This document shows, in pieces, positions 55,736 to 64,000 of a DNA stretch of 64,000 nt; position 1 is the first letter of the stretch, and each line of letters begins with the position of its first letter. The stretch lies in the NCBI GenBank assembly GCA_036555615.1, contig DATBKZ010000086.1, forward strand, positions 15,358 to 79,357. The letters are read 5' to 3'. This stretch comes from SG8-41 sp036555615. Lineage in GTDB: Bacteria > Pseudomonadota > Gammaproteobacteria > Burkholderiales > SG8-41. The position numbers were made by a program, and so were the translations under genes. The notes under the pieces are model-generated. The model worked only from the letters and a program-made list of their open reading frames with translations, ran no database searches and was not told where the DNA came from.

Positions 55736-56539
55736 ATGCCCCGCAGGACCGAGATTGATGCCGGCACCCGCTTGACCGGCACCCAGAGCATCGAGCGCGC
55801 GCTGACGCTGCTGCGCGAGATCGCGGCCCACAACCGCAGCGGCTCGCGCCTGCTCGATCTCGCCACCCGCACCGGGCTGCAGCGCCCGACCGTGCATCGC
55901 ATGCTGAAATGCCTCGCCACGGAAAACATGGTGCAGCAGGATCCCGACTCGCACCGCTACTATCTGGGCTCGATGATGTTCGAGCTCGGGCTCACCGCCG
56001 CCCCGCGCTTCAACCTGCGCGAGATCTGCCACCCCGCGCTCACCCGCATCGCGGAGGCGACCGGCGACACCGTCTTCCTCACCCAGAGGAGCGGGCTCGA
56101 CTCGGTGTGCCTCGACCGGCGAGAAGGCGCTTTTCCGATCAAGACCTTCACGCTCGAGATCGGCATGCGCCGTCCGCTCGGCGTGGGCACCGGCTCCCTC
56201 GCCATTCTGTCCGCGCTCTCCGAGGATGAAATCGAGCGCGTGGTAGCGGCCAACGCCGCGCGCCTGCCCGAATACGGGCTATCCGCGCCCGTCCTCCTCG
56301 CGCAGGTGAAGAAATCGCAGAAGCTGGGATACGCCATGCGCGACGCAACGGGCCTCGCAGGCGTGCGCTCGGTAGGCCAGACGCTTCGCAACCAGAGCGG
56401 CATGGCATTTGCCGCGATTTCCGTCTCGACGATCTCGAGCCGCATGAGCGACCGGCGCGCGGCGGAGGTGGCCCAGCTCTTGAAGAGCGAGTCGCGCCAG
56501 ATCGAGCGCCAGCTCGCAAACGGGGCCGATCACCGTTAG
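55736..56539 (+). CDS. IclR-family transcriptional regulator
   Basis: 267 residues. The N-terminal winged helix is RLTGTQSIERALTLLREIAAH and DLATRTGLQRPTVHRMLKCL, and the effector domain contains VFLTQRSGLDSVCLDRREGAF and the C-terminal IclR pattern. It stands between prpB (divergent) and the CoA-pathway genes (same strand), so it probably responds to an acid or acyl-CoA of that pathway. A CATAAT box (55694-55699) may be its -10. Confidence 0.92.
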   Translation: MPRRTEIDAGTRLTGTQSIERALTLLREIAAHNRSGSRLLDLATRTGLQRPTVHRMLKCLATENMVQQDPDSHRYYLGSMMFELGLTAAPRFNLREICHPALTRIAEATGDTVFLTQRSGLDSVCLDRREGAFPIKTFTLEIGMRRPLGVGTGSLAILSALSEDEIERVVAANAARLPEYGLSAPVLLAQVKKSQKLGYAMRDATGLAGVRSVGQTLRNQSGMAFAAISVSTISSRMSDRRAAEVAQLLKSESRQIERQLANGADHR

Positions 56540-56640
56540 CCGCCCGGCGCATCTGCGCCCCGCGGGCGGCTGCTCCAGCACGACGCGAACCCCAGGCCCG
56601 GACGACCGGGCGGCGCGACCGCCCCGCTTCCTCAATTGAC

Positions 56641-57900
56641 GTGACGACGAGCGCACTGCCGAGGAAATCGTACGAAGCCGGCGCACGCGGGCCGCTCGCC
56701 GGGGTGCGCGCGCTCGATCTCTCCCGTCTCGTCGCCGGCAACACGCTGACGCAGGTGCTCGGCGACTTCGGGGCGGAAGTGGTCAAGGTCGAGCCCCCCG
56801 CGGGCGATACCCTGCGCGCCTGGCGGGTAAACGGCGTGCCGACCAACTGGAAGCTCTATTCGCGCAACAAGAAGAGCCTGTGCCTCGAGCTGCGCAAGCC
56901 CGAGGCGCGGGAGATCCTGCTCGACCTCGTTCCCAGCGCCGCGATCTTCATTGAGAGCTTCCGGCCCGGCACGCTCGAGGACATGGGACTCGCGCCCGCC
57001 GTCCTCCTCGAGCGCAACCCGAAGCTCGTCATCGTGCGCATTTCCGGCTGGGGCCAGGACGGCCCGTACCGGCGGCGGCCGGGCTTCGGCACGCTGGTTG
57101 AAGGGATGTCCGGATTCGCCTCATTCAACGGTTTCGCGGACCGCGAGCCGGTGCTGCCGCCGATGTATCTCGCGGACACCGTCGCGGGGCTCTACGGCGC
57201 GGCCGCCGCGATGATCGCATTGCGCGAGATCGAGACGAACGGCGGACGCGGCCAGGTCATCGACCTGCCGCTGCTCGATCCTTTGTTCGCGGTGTTGGGG
57301 CCCCAGGCCGCCAATTTCCGCCTGACGGGGAAGGTGAAGCCGCGCACCGGGAGCCGCTCGACCAACGCCGGCCCGCGCAACGCCTACCGCTGCCGCGACG
57401 GCCGCTACGTGTGCCTGTCCTCGTCCACCCAGAAGATGGCGGAGCGGCTGTTCCGTTCCATCGGCCGGCCGGAACTGATCACGGACCCGCGCTACCGCAC
57501 CAACGCCGGGCGCGTGCAGCACGCCGATGCGCTCGACGCGATTGTCGGTGGATTTGTCGCGCAGCGCACGCAGGCGGAAAACGTCGCGTTCTTCGAGCAG
57601 GCGGAAGTGACGATCGGACCGATCTACGATATCCGGCAGATCCTCGAGGACCCGCACGTGCTGGCGCGCGAGCTTGTCGCCGACTATCCCGACCCGGACT
57701 TGGGGGCGTTCCCGATGCACCACGTCGTGCCGCGGTTGTCGGGCACGCCCGCCTCGATCCGCACCGCCGCGCCGCGCCTGGGCGAGCACAACCGCGCGAT
57801 CCTCGCCGAGCTCGGCGTCGATGGCGCGGCCTATGCGAAACTGACGGCCGCGGGCGTCGCGTTCGAAGGCGATGTTCCCGGAAAGGAGGAAGAGAAATGA
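56641..57900 (+). CDS. CaiB/BaiF family (type III) CoA-transferase
   Basis: 419 residues from GTG 56641. LAGVRALDLSRLVAGNTLTQVLGDFGAEVVKVE is the standard N-terminus; the catalytic Asp falls in YLADTVAGLYGAAAAM; NKKSLCLELRKPEAREILL and WGQDGPYRRRPGFG are typical. Likely donates CoA from succinyl-CoA or another thioester to a dicarboxylic acid. It overlaps the CoA-ester lyase gene (ATGA), so the two are translationally coupled; the neighbours suggest itaconate, mesaconate or citramalate as acceptor (inference). Confidence 0.9.
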   Translation: MTTSALPRKSYEAGARGPLAGVRALDLSRLVAGNTLTQVLGDFGAEVVKVEPPAGDTLRAWRVNGVPTNWKLYSRNKKSLCLELRKPEAREILLDLVPSAAIFIESFRPGTLEDMGLAPAVLLERNPKLVIVRISGWGQDGPYRRRPGFGTLVEGMSGFASFNGFADREPVLPPMYLADTVAGLYGAAAAMIALREIETNGGRGQVIDLPLLDPLFAVLGPQAANFRLTGKVKPRTGSRSTNAGPRNAYRCRDGRYVCLSSSTQKMAERLFRSIGRPELITDPRYRTNAGRVQHADALDAIVGGFVAQRTQAENVAFFEQAEVTIGPIYDIRQILEDPHVLARELVADYPDPDLGAFPMHHVVPRLSGTPASIRTAAPRLGEHNRAILAELGVDGAAYAKLTAAGVAFEGDVPGKEEEK

Positions 57901-58808
57901 AGCCCGATCTGCCGGTGTGGCGCTCGCTGCTCTACGTGCCGGTCAACGTCGAAAGATTCGTCGAGAAGGCGCACACGCGGGGCGCCGACGTGATCCAGCT
58001 CGATCTCGAGGACGCGGTGCCGCCCGCGGAAAAGGAAAAGGCGCGCACGCTGGTCGAGAGGAACGCCACACGGGTGCGGCGCGGTGGCGCCGACGTGGTG
58101 GTGCGGATCAACCAGCCGCTCGCCCTCGCGGTGCGCGATCTCGAGGCGAGCATCTGCCCCGACGTCGACGGCATCGCCGTCACCAAGGCGGACAGCGCCT
58201 CGCACGTGAAGCTCCTCGACCAGCTCGTCACCGAGCTCGAGGTCAAGCGCGGCATCGAGCCGGGGCGCACGAAGTTCATCGTGATGATCGAGACGGCAGA
58301 TGCGTTCACCCGCATCGACGAGATCCCGCGCGGCAGCCCGCGCGTTGTGGCGATGAACATCGGGGGCGAGGATTTCGCGCTCGATCTGAACGCCCAGCCC
58401 GACGACGACGTGCTGCTCGCTCCCAAGGCGCGCATGATCATCGCCGCGCGCGCCACCGGCGTGATGCCCCTCGGCTTCATCGGCACCGTGGCCGATTTCA
58501 GCGACTGGGAGAAGTTCCGGATGATGGTGCGCCGCGCGCGCCGCTTCGGCTTCGACGGCGCCGGCTGCATTCACCCTGGACAGGTGAAGATCGTGAACGA
58601 GGAGTACACCCCGAGCGCGGAGGAGGTTGCCTATGCGCGCAAGGTGATCCAGATGGACAGGGAGGCCCAGGCAGCCGGGCGCGGCTCGTTCCAGATCGAC
58701 GGCAAGATGATCGACATTCCGGTCGTCGTGCGCGCCGAGCGCCTGATCCGGCGCTATGAAGCAATCAAGGCGCGCGAAGCGAGGATCCTCGCCGCCGCTC
58801 GTCCATAA
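57897..58808 (+). CDS. HpcH/HpaI-family CoA-ester lyase (citramalyl/malyl-CoA lyase-like)
   Basis: 303 residues of the CitE/Mcl type: RSLLYVPVNVERFVEKAHTRGADVIQLDLEDAVPPAEK (binds Mg through ED), TKFIVMIETADAFTRIDEI (catalytic Glu), MNIGGEDFALDLN and FGFDGAGCIHPGQVKIVNEE. It would split (S)-citramalyl-CoA to acetyl-CoA and pyruvate, or malyl-type CoA esters. ATG 57897 overlaps the CoA-transferase stop. Confidence 0.9.
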   Translation: MKPDLPVWRSLLYVPVNVERFVEKAHTRGADVIQLDLEDAVPPAEKEKARTLVERNATRVRRGGADVVVRINQPLALAVRDLEASICPDVDGIAVTKADSASHVKLLDQLVTELEVKRGIEPGRTKFIVMIETADAFTRIDEIPRGSPRVVAMNIGGEDFALDLNAQPDDDVLLAPKARMIIAARATGVMPLGFIGTVADFSDWEKFRMMVRRARRFGFDGAGCIHPGQVKIVNEEYTPSAEEVAYARKVIQMDREAQAAGRGSFQIDGKMIDIPVVVRAERLIRRYEAIKAREARILAAARP

Positions 58809-58822
58809 GTAAGGCACAGCGC

Positions 58823-59674
58823 ATGAGCCAAGACCTGGAAAAGCTCAAGGACTGGATTGGGCAGAAGGAATCCGACATCGATTACGTGACCGTGCCCGCC
58901 GTGCACCGGCTCGCCGCGACGCTCGACCGCGACGATCGAATGCCGCGCATGGGGGACCTCCTGCCCATCGGCTGGCACCAGATCCTCTTTCCGCGCGTCG
59001 TGCGCCATTCGCAGATCGGGCCCGACGGCCACCCCCAGCGCGGCGACTTCCTGCCGCCGGTGCCGCTGCCGCGGCGCATGTTCGCCGGCAAGCGCACGAC
59101 GTTTCACGCAGACCTACAAGTGGGCGACGCCGTGCGCCGTGACTCCGTCATCCAGGACGTCACAATGAAGCGGGGCCGCACCGGGACGATGGTATTCGTG
59201 ACCGTGAAGACGGATGTCATGGGACCGCGCGGGCTCGCCATCACGGAAGAGCACGACTACGTCTACCGCGAGGCGCCCGCCCCCGGCGCCCCGCCCCAGC
59301 CGCCGCAGCCGGCGCCGGGCAGGGCGGTCTGGAGCCGCAGCGTCACGCCCGACCCCGTCATGCTCTTCCGCTACTCCGCGCTCACCTTCAACGGGCACCG
59401 CATCCACTACGACCTGCCCTACGTGACCCGGGTCGAGGGCTACCCGGGGCTCGTCATGAACGGCGGGCTCACGACGCTGCTGGTCTTCGAGCTCGCGCGC
59501 GCCCACGCGTCCGCGCCGATCCGCCATATCTCCTCGCGCAACGTGCGCGCGCTGTTCGTGAATCAAACGATCACCTTCGGCGGCGAGCCCTCACCCGACG
59601 GCAAGACGGCGAAGCTCTGGGCTCTCAATCCCGAAGGCGCCCTCGCACTGACCGCCGAGGCCGAATTCCGATGA
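58823..59674 (+). CDS. MaoC-like hot-dog hydratase (mesaconyl/itaconyl-CoA hydratase-like)
   Basis: 283 residues with a double hot-dog architecture. The N-terminal half has DRDDRMPRMGDLLPIGWH; the C-terminal half contains FNGHRIHYDLPYVTRVEGYPGLVMNGG, the hydratase loop with Asp/His also found in mesaconyl-C4-CoA and itaconyl-CoA hydratases. It would hydrate the CoA ester to citramalyl-CoA for the preceding lyase. It starts 14 nt after the lyase. Confidence 0.87.
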   Translation: MSQDLEKLKDWIGQKESDIDYVTVPAVHRLAATLDRDDRMPRMGDLLPIGWHQILFPRVVRHSQIGPDGHPQRGDFLPPVPLPRRMFAGKRTTFHADLQVGDAVRRDSVIQDVTMKRGRTGTMVFVTVKTDVMGPRGLAITEEHDYVYREAPAPGAPPQPPQPAPGRAVWSRSVTPDPVMLFRYSALTFNGHRIHYDLPYVTRVEGYPGLVMNGGLTTLLVFELARAHASAPIRHISSRNVRALFVNQTITFGGEPSPDGKTAKLWALNPEGALALTAEAEFR

Positions 59675-59724
59675 AACCAGCGATCATCCCTCATCCCCCA
59701 GCCCTCAGCCCTCGAGCGTAACGC

Positions 59725-60939
59725 ATGTCCGGCGGTCCTCTCGAAGGCGTGCGCGTCGTCGACCTCACCTCGGTCGTGGTCGGACCGCTCGCCACCCAGA
59801 TCCTCGCCGATCACGGCGCCGACGTGATCAAGGTCGAGGCCAGAGCGGGCGATCTCATCCGCGTGATGAACGGCCCCTCGGTGACGCCCGGCATGGGCGC
59901 CAAGTTCCTGCATCTCAACCGCAACAAGCGCAGCATCGTGCTCGATCTCAAGCAGCCGGCGGGCTACGCAGCGCTCGCGCGGCTGCTCGAGCGGGCGGAC
60001 GTGATGATCTGGAACAACCGCCCGCAGTCGATGGCGCGCATGAAGCTCGCCTACGACGACGTGCGCCGCATCAACCCGAGGATCGTCTATTGCGGGCTGT
60101 TCGGCTTCGGCCAGGACGGCCGCTACCGCGACAAGCCGGCCTACGACACCATCATCCAGGGCGTCGGCGGCATGGCCGCGCTCAACCACATCACGACGGG
60201 CGAGCCGCGCTTCGTCCCGATGGTGGTGGCGGACAAGGTCGTGGGCCTGATCGCGGTGCAGATGATCGCGATGGCGCTCTACGGGCGCACGCGCACCGGA
60301 CAGGGCTGCTCGATCGAGATCCCGATGTTCGAGAATCTCGCCAAGTTCGTGCTCGAGGAGCACATGTACCTGAAGACCTTCCAGCCGCCGCTCGGCAGCG
60401 CCGGCGACCCGCGCATCCTCGATGCGAGCAACCGGCCGATTCCCACCCGGGACGGCTGGATCTGCATGTCGGCCAACACCGATGCGCAGGCCTTCGCCTT
60501 CTTCGACGGGATCGGGCGCCCGGAGCTCAAGACCGACCCGCGGTTCTCGAGCGTGCCCGCGCGCTTCGCCAACGTCAAAGAGTACTTCCAGGTCCGCATG
60601 GAGGCGCTGAAGGAGAAGACCACCGCCGAGTGGCTCGAGATCTTCGATCGCCTGGACGTGCCGGCGATGGCCTACAACTCGCTCGACAGCCTGATCGAGG
60701 ATCCGCACCTCGCGGACGTCGGCCTGTTCGAGCTGAAGGACCATCCCACGGAGGGCAAGACACGGGTGATCGGCTTGCCCAACCGGTGGTCCACCGGCGT
60801 GCGCCGCGAATGGAACCCGGCGCCCAAGCTCGGCCAGCACAGCGTCGAGATCCTGCGCGAGGCCGGGTACGACGACGCCGCGATCGCGGCTATGGTCGCC
60901 GCCGGCGCCACCATCGATGGCCGAATCCGGGAGAGATAG
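59725..60939 (+). CDS. CaiB/BaiF family (type III) CoA-transferase, second copy
   Basis: 404 residues. LEGVRVVDLTSVVVGPLATQILADHGADVIKVEA opens the protein; NRNKRSIVLDLKQPAGYAAL and the catalytic Asp in PMVVADKVVGLIAVQM follow. It differs enough from the first copy to suggest a different CoA acceptor, such as an intramolecular mesaconyl-C1/C4-CoA transfer or formation of the initial acyl-CoA. The 50-nt gap before it holds CATCCCTCATCC-type repeats. Confidence 0.9.
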   Translation: MSGGPLEGVRVVDLTSVVVGPLATQILADHGADVIKVEARAGDLIRVMNGPSVTPGMGAKFLHLNRNKRSIVLDLKQPAGYAALARLLERADVMIWNNRPQSMARMKLAYDDVRRINPRIVYCGLFGFGQDGRYRDKPAYDTIIQGVGGMAALNHITTGEPRFVPMVVADKVVGLIAVQMIAMALYGRTRTGQGCSIEIPMFENLAKFVLEEHMYLKTFQPPLGSAGDPRILDASNRPIPTRDGWICMSANTDAQAFAFFDGIGRPELKTDPRFSSVPARFANVKEYFQVRMEALKEKTTAEWLEIFDRLDVPAMAYNSLDSLIEDPHLADVGLFELKDHPTEGKTRVIGLPNRWSTGVRREWNPAPKLGQHSVEILREAGYDDAAIAAMVAAGATIDGRIRER

Positions 60940-61057
60940 CCTCGCCCACGGCTTGGACTCGGACGGAATGAACTGCGCGCGGCTGCTGTAAACTATGCGC
61001 CCGCTCAACCCGCACCGACGCCGCAGCACCTCGCGCTCACACCCTACGGAGAAGCCC

Positions 61058-61918
61058 ATGCCTAGCCTGAAGCTGCACGCACGCCTTGCGCTCGCCCCTG
61101 TCCTCCTCACCCTTGCGCTCGGGCTGCCGGGCTGCGCGTTGGCGCAGGACAAGGATTACACACCCACTGTCGGCCAGGAGGGCAAAGACGTCATCTGGGT
61201 GCCGACGCCGCAAGCGCTCGTGGAGAAGATGCTCGACATGGCCAAGCTCACGCCGCAGGACATTCACTATGACCTCGGCAGCGGCGACGGGCGCACGGTC
61301 ATCACGGCCGCCAAGCGCGGGGCGCAGGCCTTCGGGGTGGAGTACAACCCCGACATGGTCGCGCTCTCGGAGCGGGCCGCGGCCAAGGAAGGGGTCTCCG
61401 CCCGGGCGAAGTTCATCAACGGCGATATCTTCCAGACCGATTTCAGCCGGGCGACCGTCCTCACGCTCTACCTGCTGCCGAGCCTCAATCTGAAGCTGCG
61501 CCCGACCATCCTCACGATGAAGCCCGGCACGCGCGTCGTCTCGCACGCCTTCAACATGGATGAATGGCAGCCCGACCAGACGGAGAGCGTGGAGGGGCGC
61601 ACGGCTTACCTATGGATCGTGCCGGCGCCGGTCGAGGGCACATGGCGCTGGAACGGCTCGGGCGGCGGCCCCAAGGAGTACCAATTGAGGCTGCGCCAGC
61701 AGTTCCAGAAGATCGAGGGGGACGTGCAACTCGACGGCAGGCGCGGCGAGCTGCGCGATGTGAAGCTGCGCGGCGATCAGATCAGCTTCACGGTGATCGA
61801 CGCGAGCGGCGCGCGGCGCGATTTTTCCGGCCGCGTCGCCGGCAATTCCATCCAGGGCGCGACGAAGTCGCTGAGCGCCTCCGGCGACGCCACCTGGTCC
61901 GCCGCCCGCATGAATTAG
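61058..61918 (+). CDS. Secreted protein with class I methyltransferase fold
   Basis: 286 residues. The N-terminal signal (RLALAPVLLTLALGLPGCALAQ) has an LPGC lipobox or an ALA/Q cleavage site. Residues about 45-165 match a class I methyltransferase (HYDLGSGDGRTVITAAKRGA, then NGDIFQTDF); the C-terminal 100 residues form an unrecognised beta-rich domain. SAM is cytoplasmic, so export of such a fold is puzzling; the domain may bind another ligand. ATG 61058 follows GGAGAAG-like text. Confidence 0.75.
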   Translation: MPSLKLHARLALAPVLLTLALGLPGCALAQDKDYTPTVGQEGKDVIWVPTPQALVEKMLDMAKLTPQDIHYDLGSGDGRTVITAAKRGAQAFGVEYNPDMVALSERAAAKEGVSARAKFINGDIFQTDFSRATVLTLYLLPSLNLKLRPTILTMKPGTRVVSHAFNMDEWQPDQTESVEGRTAYLWIVPAPVEGTWRWNGSGGGPKEYQLRLRQQFQKIEGDVQLDGRRGELRDVKLRGDQISFTVIDASGARRDFSGRVAGNSIQGATKSLSASGDATWSAARMN

Positions 61919-61934
61919 TAGACGGCAACACAAT

Positions 61935-61994
61935 GGACCTCCCTCGCCCCCGGTATCGGGGGAGAGGGCTAGGGTGAGGGGGCCGTCGAGGTCC
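61935..61994. repeat. Palindromic intergenic repeat
   Basis: Nested inverted repeats: outer GGACCTC / GAGGTCC, inner CCCTC-GC-CCCCG-GTAT-CGGGG-GAGAGGG. Such CCCTCTCCCCC...GGGAGAGGGCTAGGGTGAGGG blocks are common dispersed repeats in proteobacterial genomes; the loop may stop or stabilise the upstream transcript. Confidence 0.65.
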
Positions 61995-62019
61995 TTTCGT
62001 TTCTCCTGGAGTGCGAATC

Positions 62020-62952
62020 ATGGCAGTCGAGCAACGCGCCGCCGCCATCATCGGCGGCGGCATCATGGGCGGCGACATCGCCATCGTCTTCGCCGCCGGC
62101 GGCTGGAACGTGCACGTGATGAGCCCGTCGCAGACGACGCGCGACGCGCTGCCGGCGCGCATTGCGGCCGGGCTCGCCAAGCTTGCGGCTCCGTCGGCCT
62201 CCGCAGCCAGCGTCAAGACCTACGCCAGGCTGGACAAGGTCCCGTGGCGCGACATCGAGATCGTGGTGGAGGCCGCGACCGAGGAGCTCCCGCTCAAGCA
62301 GAAGCTGTTCGGTGAGATCGAGGCGCTGGCGCGCCCCGACATCCCGCTCACGAGCAACACGTCCAATTTCCCGATCGGCGAGATCGGCAAAGGCTTGAAG
62401 CGCCGCGCGCGGGTCGCGGGGCTGCACTTCTTCATGCCCGCGCACCTCGTTCCTCTGGTCGAAGTGGTGAGCGCGGAGTCCACCGAGCCTCATGTAGCGG
62501 AGAAGCTGGTCGCGCTCATGAGAACTCTCGGCAAGGCGCCGATCTGGGTGAAGAAAGACGTCCCCGGCTTTGTCGGCAACCGCATCCAGCACGCCATGCT
62601 GCGCGAGGCGCTCTATCTCATCAACGACGGCATCGTCGACGCGGAGGGCGTCGATACCGCGGTGCGCTACGGCTTCGGCTTCCGCTTCATCGCCTGCGGG
62701 CCCGTCCTGCAGAAGGAGATGTCGGGGTGGGACACCAACTATCTCGTGGCCGAGGCGCTTTACCCGCGCCTCTACAACAACCAGACCCCCGCGCCCGTCG
62801 TAAAGACCCTCATCGACCAGGGCCACCTCGGCATGAAGGCGAAGCGCGGCTTCTGGGAATGGGACGACGCGAAGATCGCGCGGGAAAAAGCGCGCATCGA
62901 GCGCTGCCTGCAGGCGGGGATGGAAATCCTGAAATCAGACAGCGCGAAGTGA
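62020..62952 (+). CDS. 3-Hydroxyacyl-CoA dehydrogenase
   Basis: 310 residues. The NAD-binding fold starts AAIIGGGIMGGDIAIVFAAG; the catalytic centre has GLHFFMPAHLVPLVEVV (His) and SNTSNFPIGEIG, and the C-terminal domain VKKDVPGFVGNRIQHAM. It oxidises an L-3-hydroxyacyl-CoA or similar compound and may take part in the preceding CoA pathway, though a repeat and the methyltransferase gene intervene. Confidence 0.92.
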   Translation: MAVEQRAAAIIGGGIMGGDIAIVFAAGGWNVHVMSPSQTTRDALPARIAAGLAKLAAPSASAASVKTYARLDKVPWRDIEIVVEAATEELPLKQKLFGEIEALARPDIPLTSNTSNFPIGEIGKGLKRRARVAGLHFFMPAHLVPLVEVVSAESTEPHVAEKLVALMRTLGKAPIWVKKDVPGFVGNRIQHAMLREALYLINDGIVDAEGVDTAVRYGFGFRFIACGPVLQKEMSGWDTNYLVAEALYPRLYNNQTPAPVVKTLIDQGHLGMKAKRGFWEWDDAKIAREKARIERCLQAGMEILKSDSAK

Positions 62953-62956
62953 GGAA

Positions 62957-63000
62957 ATGGTGGCCAGGGACGGAATTGAACCGCCGACACAAGGATTTTG
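62957..63000 (-). repeat. Duplicated 3' half of tRNA-Phe
   Basis: 44 bp identical to 63094-63137, from just beyond the CCA end through the T-arm and variable loop into the anticodon stem of tRNA-Phe. The 5' half of a tRNA is absent, so it is not a second gene. Duplicated tRNA 3' ends are typical of site-specific integration (attachment sites), here only 137 bp apart. Confidence 0.85.
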
Positions 63001-63095
63001 GTTCCGGCCGCCGGCTAACGCCAGCTTAACATCGCGAGCGAGTTAGCCTTCACCGAAATCCCGGCACGCGATCGGGACGCTAATGAAACAGGGAA

Positions 63096-63171
<76 letters not shown>

Positions 63172-63180
63172 CCCTGCAGC

Positions 63181-63446
63181 AAAAAACGCTGATCCGACGG
63201 TGAGTTGGATTGTAGTTCAGGATGTGAGCAAGCACTCACTTTGAGCTACCCAGCGCGGCAAAAACAGGAAAGCGCGGTATTTAATCGTCAATCGCGGCGA
63301 GCGTCAAGAAATACCGCTCGAGCGGACGCATGAGCGCGCCGCTCAGCTTCGGTAGAAACGGACCTGCCGGCCGTTCCAACTCGCGAACTGGAGCGGACAA
63401 GCGACAGCTTGCCGCTCAATACGCGAAACGCGAATACGAGCCTGCG
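63181..63446. other. Intergenic region between tRNA-Phe and groEL terminator
   Basis: No gene is supported. The text just upstream of the tRNA on the minus strand (63200-63260) is relatively AT-rich and presumably holds the tRNA promoter; I cannot place its boxes. The short plus-strand ORF starting at 63330 runs through the groEL terminator and is not coding. Confidence 0.5.
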
Positions 63447-63473
63447 AAAAAAAACCCCGCGCGAGCGGGGTTC
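63447..63473 (-). terminator. Intrinsic terminator of groEL
   Basis: Minus strand: CCCCGC-TCGC-GCGGGG stem followed by eight T residues, about 90 nt after the groEL stop. Confidence 0.92.
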
Positions 63474-63541
63474 TTCGTCGTGAAGGAAGGGGGCACGGGG
63501 GAAACCATGGGTTTCCCCTGTTCCTCACCTGTCCCGGATGG

Positions 63542-63568
63542 CATGTAACACGCGGCGCGTGTTACATG
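63542..63568. repeat. Perfect palindrome across the groEL stop codon
   Basis: CATGTAACACGC-GGC-GCGTGTTACATG, a 12-bp perfect stem with a 3-nt loop that includes the last codon and the TAA stop of groEL. It will fold in the mRNA. Confidence 0.7.
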
Positions 63569-64000
63569 TCCATCCCGCCCATGCCGCCCATGCCACCGTG
63601 GGCGTGGCCCGCGTGCGACTCTTCCTTCGGCAACTCCGCGACCATCGCGTCGGTGGTGAGGATCAAGCCCGCCACCGACGCGGCGTTCTGCAGCGCGCAG
63701 CGCGCGACCTTGGTCGGGTCGAGCACGCCCATCTGCACGAGATCGCCGTACTCGCCGGTCTGGGCATTGAAGCCGAAATTGCCCTTGCCTTCGACCAGCT
63801 TGTTGATGACGACCGAGGGCTCGTCGCCGGCGTTGGCGGCGATCCAGCGCGTCGGCTCTTCCAGCGCGCGCATCACGATCTTGATGCCGGCGTCCTGGTC
63901 GTGGTTGTCGCCCTTCACCTTCAGGTTCGCCCGCGCCCGCAGGAACGCGACGCCCCCGCCCGGCACGATGCCTTCCTCGACCGCCGCGCGTGTGGCGTGC
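63562..64000 (-). CDS. groEL: Chaperonin GroEL, C-terminal part
   Basis: The gene runs off the right edge; 145 C-terminal residues are visible. ATRAAVEEGIVPGGGVAFLRA, VINKLVEGKGNFGFNAQTGE, MGVLDPTKVARCALQNAASV and the terminal GGMGGMGGMDM tail are those of the group I chaperonin that folds proteins in the cytoplasm with GroES. The tail is preceded by a His/Ala-rich SHAGHAHGG stretch. Confidence 0.97.
   Translation of the reverse strand, partial: HATRAAVEEGIVPGGGVAFLRARANLKVKGDNHDQDAGIKIVMRALEEPTRWIAANAGDEPSVVINKLVEGKGNFGFNAQTGEYGDLVQMGVLDPTKVARCALQNAASVAGLILTTDAMVAELPKEESHAGHAHGGMGGMGGMDM

Noticed and set aside
62959..63034. Second tRNA-Phe gene
   Set aside because: Only the 3' half matches; the 5' acceptor strand, D-arm and anticodon are missing.
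63330..63548. 72-residue plus-strand ORF after tRNA-Phe
   Set aside because: It reads through the groEL terminator and has no ribosome-binding site or domain.

Overview
The window is high-GC, densely packed, single-copy chromosome of a betaproteobacterium. Characteristic betaproteobacterial neighbourhoods are algZ-algR divergent from argH, hemC-hemD-hemX-hemY, aroQ-accB-accC-prmA, dsbD with cutA, a two-subunit glycine decarboxylase (gcvPA/gcvPB), and hemA-prfA-prmC-grxD. I see no prophage, CRISPR array or complete insertion sequence. I cannot name the genus from sequence alone.

Layout. 1-5.4 kb: end of a DsbA/HCCA-isomerase-like gene, a macrodomain protein, then a leucine/isovalerate catabolic run (mccB-type carboxyltransferase, methylglutaconyl-CoA hydratase, HMG-CoA lyase) that lacks the biotin-carrying alpha subunit, then DUF2889 and DUF1161 genes. 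17.0-6.0 kb, minus strand: a tRNA-Arg followed after 8 nt by a tightly spaced nine-gene run. It encodes three phytoene-desaturase/PYROXD2-like flavoproteins, a GcvT-like protein, a P-loop protein of unknown function, a CULT (cereblon thalidomide-binding) domain protein, an alpha/beta-hydrolase without its nucleophile, a GDSL esterase and an MFS transporter. I know of no described pathway with this composition; it is the best candidate for a new system. 17.1-21.2 kb: cytochrome c, a MITE-like element, apaH, a PfkB kinase, mscL and a Gly-rich Spy-like protein. 30-21.4 kb, minus strand: one long operon aroQ-accB-accC-prmA-DUF3426-gcvT-gcvH-gcvPA-gcvPB. 30.3-35.9 kb: thiol/disulfide and metal genes (TlpA, DsbD, CutA), an epimerase, a ferredoxin-type flavin reductase and a CDF transporter. 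40-36 kb: hem genes. 40.5-45.0 kb: second MITE-like copy, algR/algZ, argH and a fructosamine-kinase-family gene.

45.0-51.2 kb: a divergent HxlR/cupin pair; a LacI regulator with sulfoacetaldehyde acetyltransferase (xsc), both carrying matching AGCGCT-core operators; and a TauE/SafE permease that could export the sulfite made by Xsc. 54.5-51 kb: hemA-prfA-prmC-grxD. 54.6-63 kb: prpB divergent from an IclR regulator, followed by CoA-transferase, citramalyl-CoA-lyase-like, mesaconyl/itaconyl-CoA-hydratase-like and second CoA-transferase genes, an exported methyltransferase-fold protein and a 3-hydroxyacyl-CoA dehydrogenase. The window ends with tRNA-Phe, a 44-bp duplicate of its 3' half, and the 3' end of groEL.

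All functions are assigned by reading motifs and recalling families; no database search was run.
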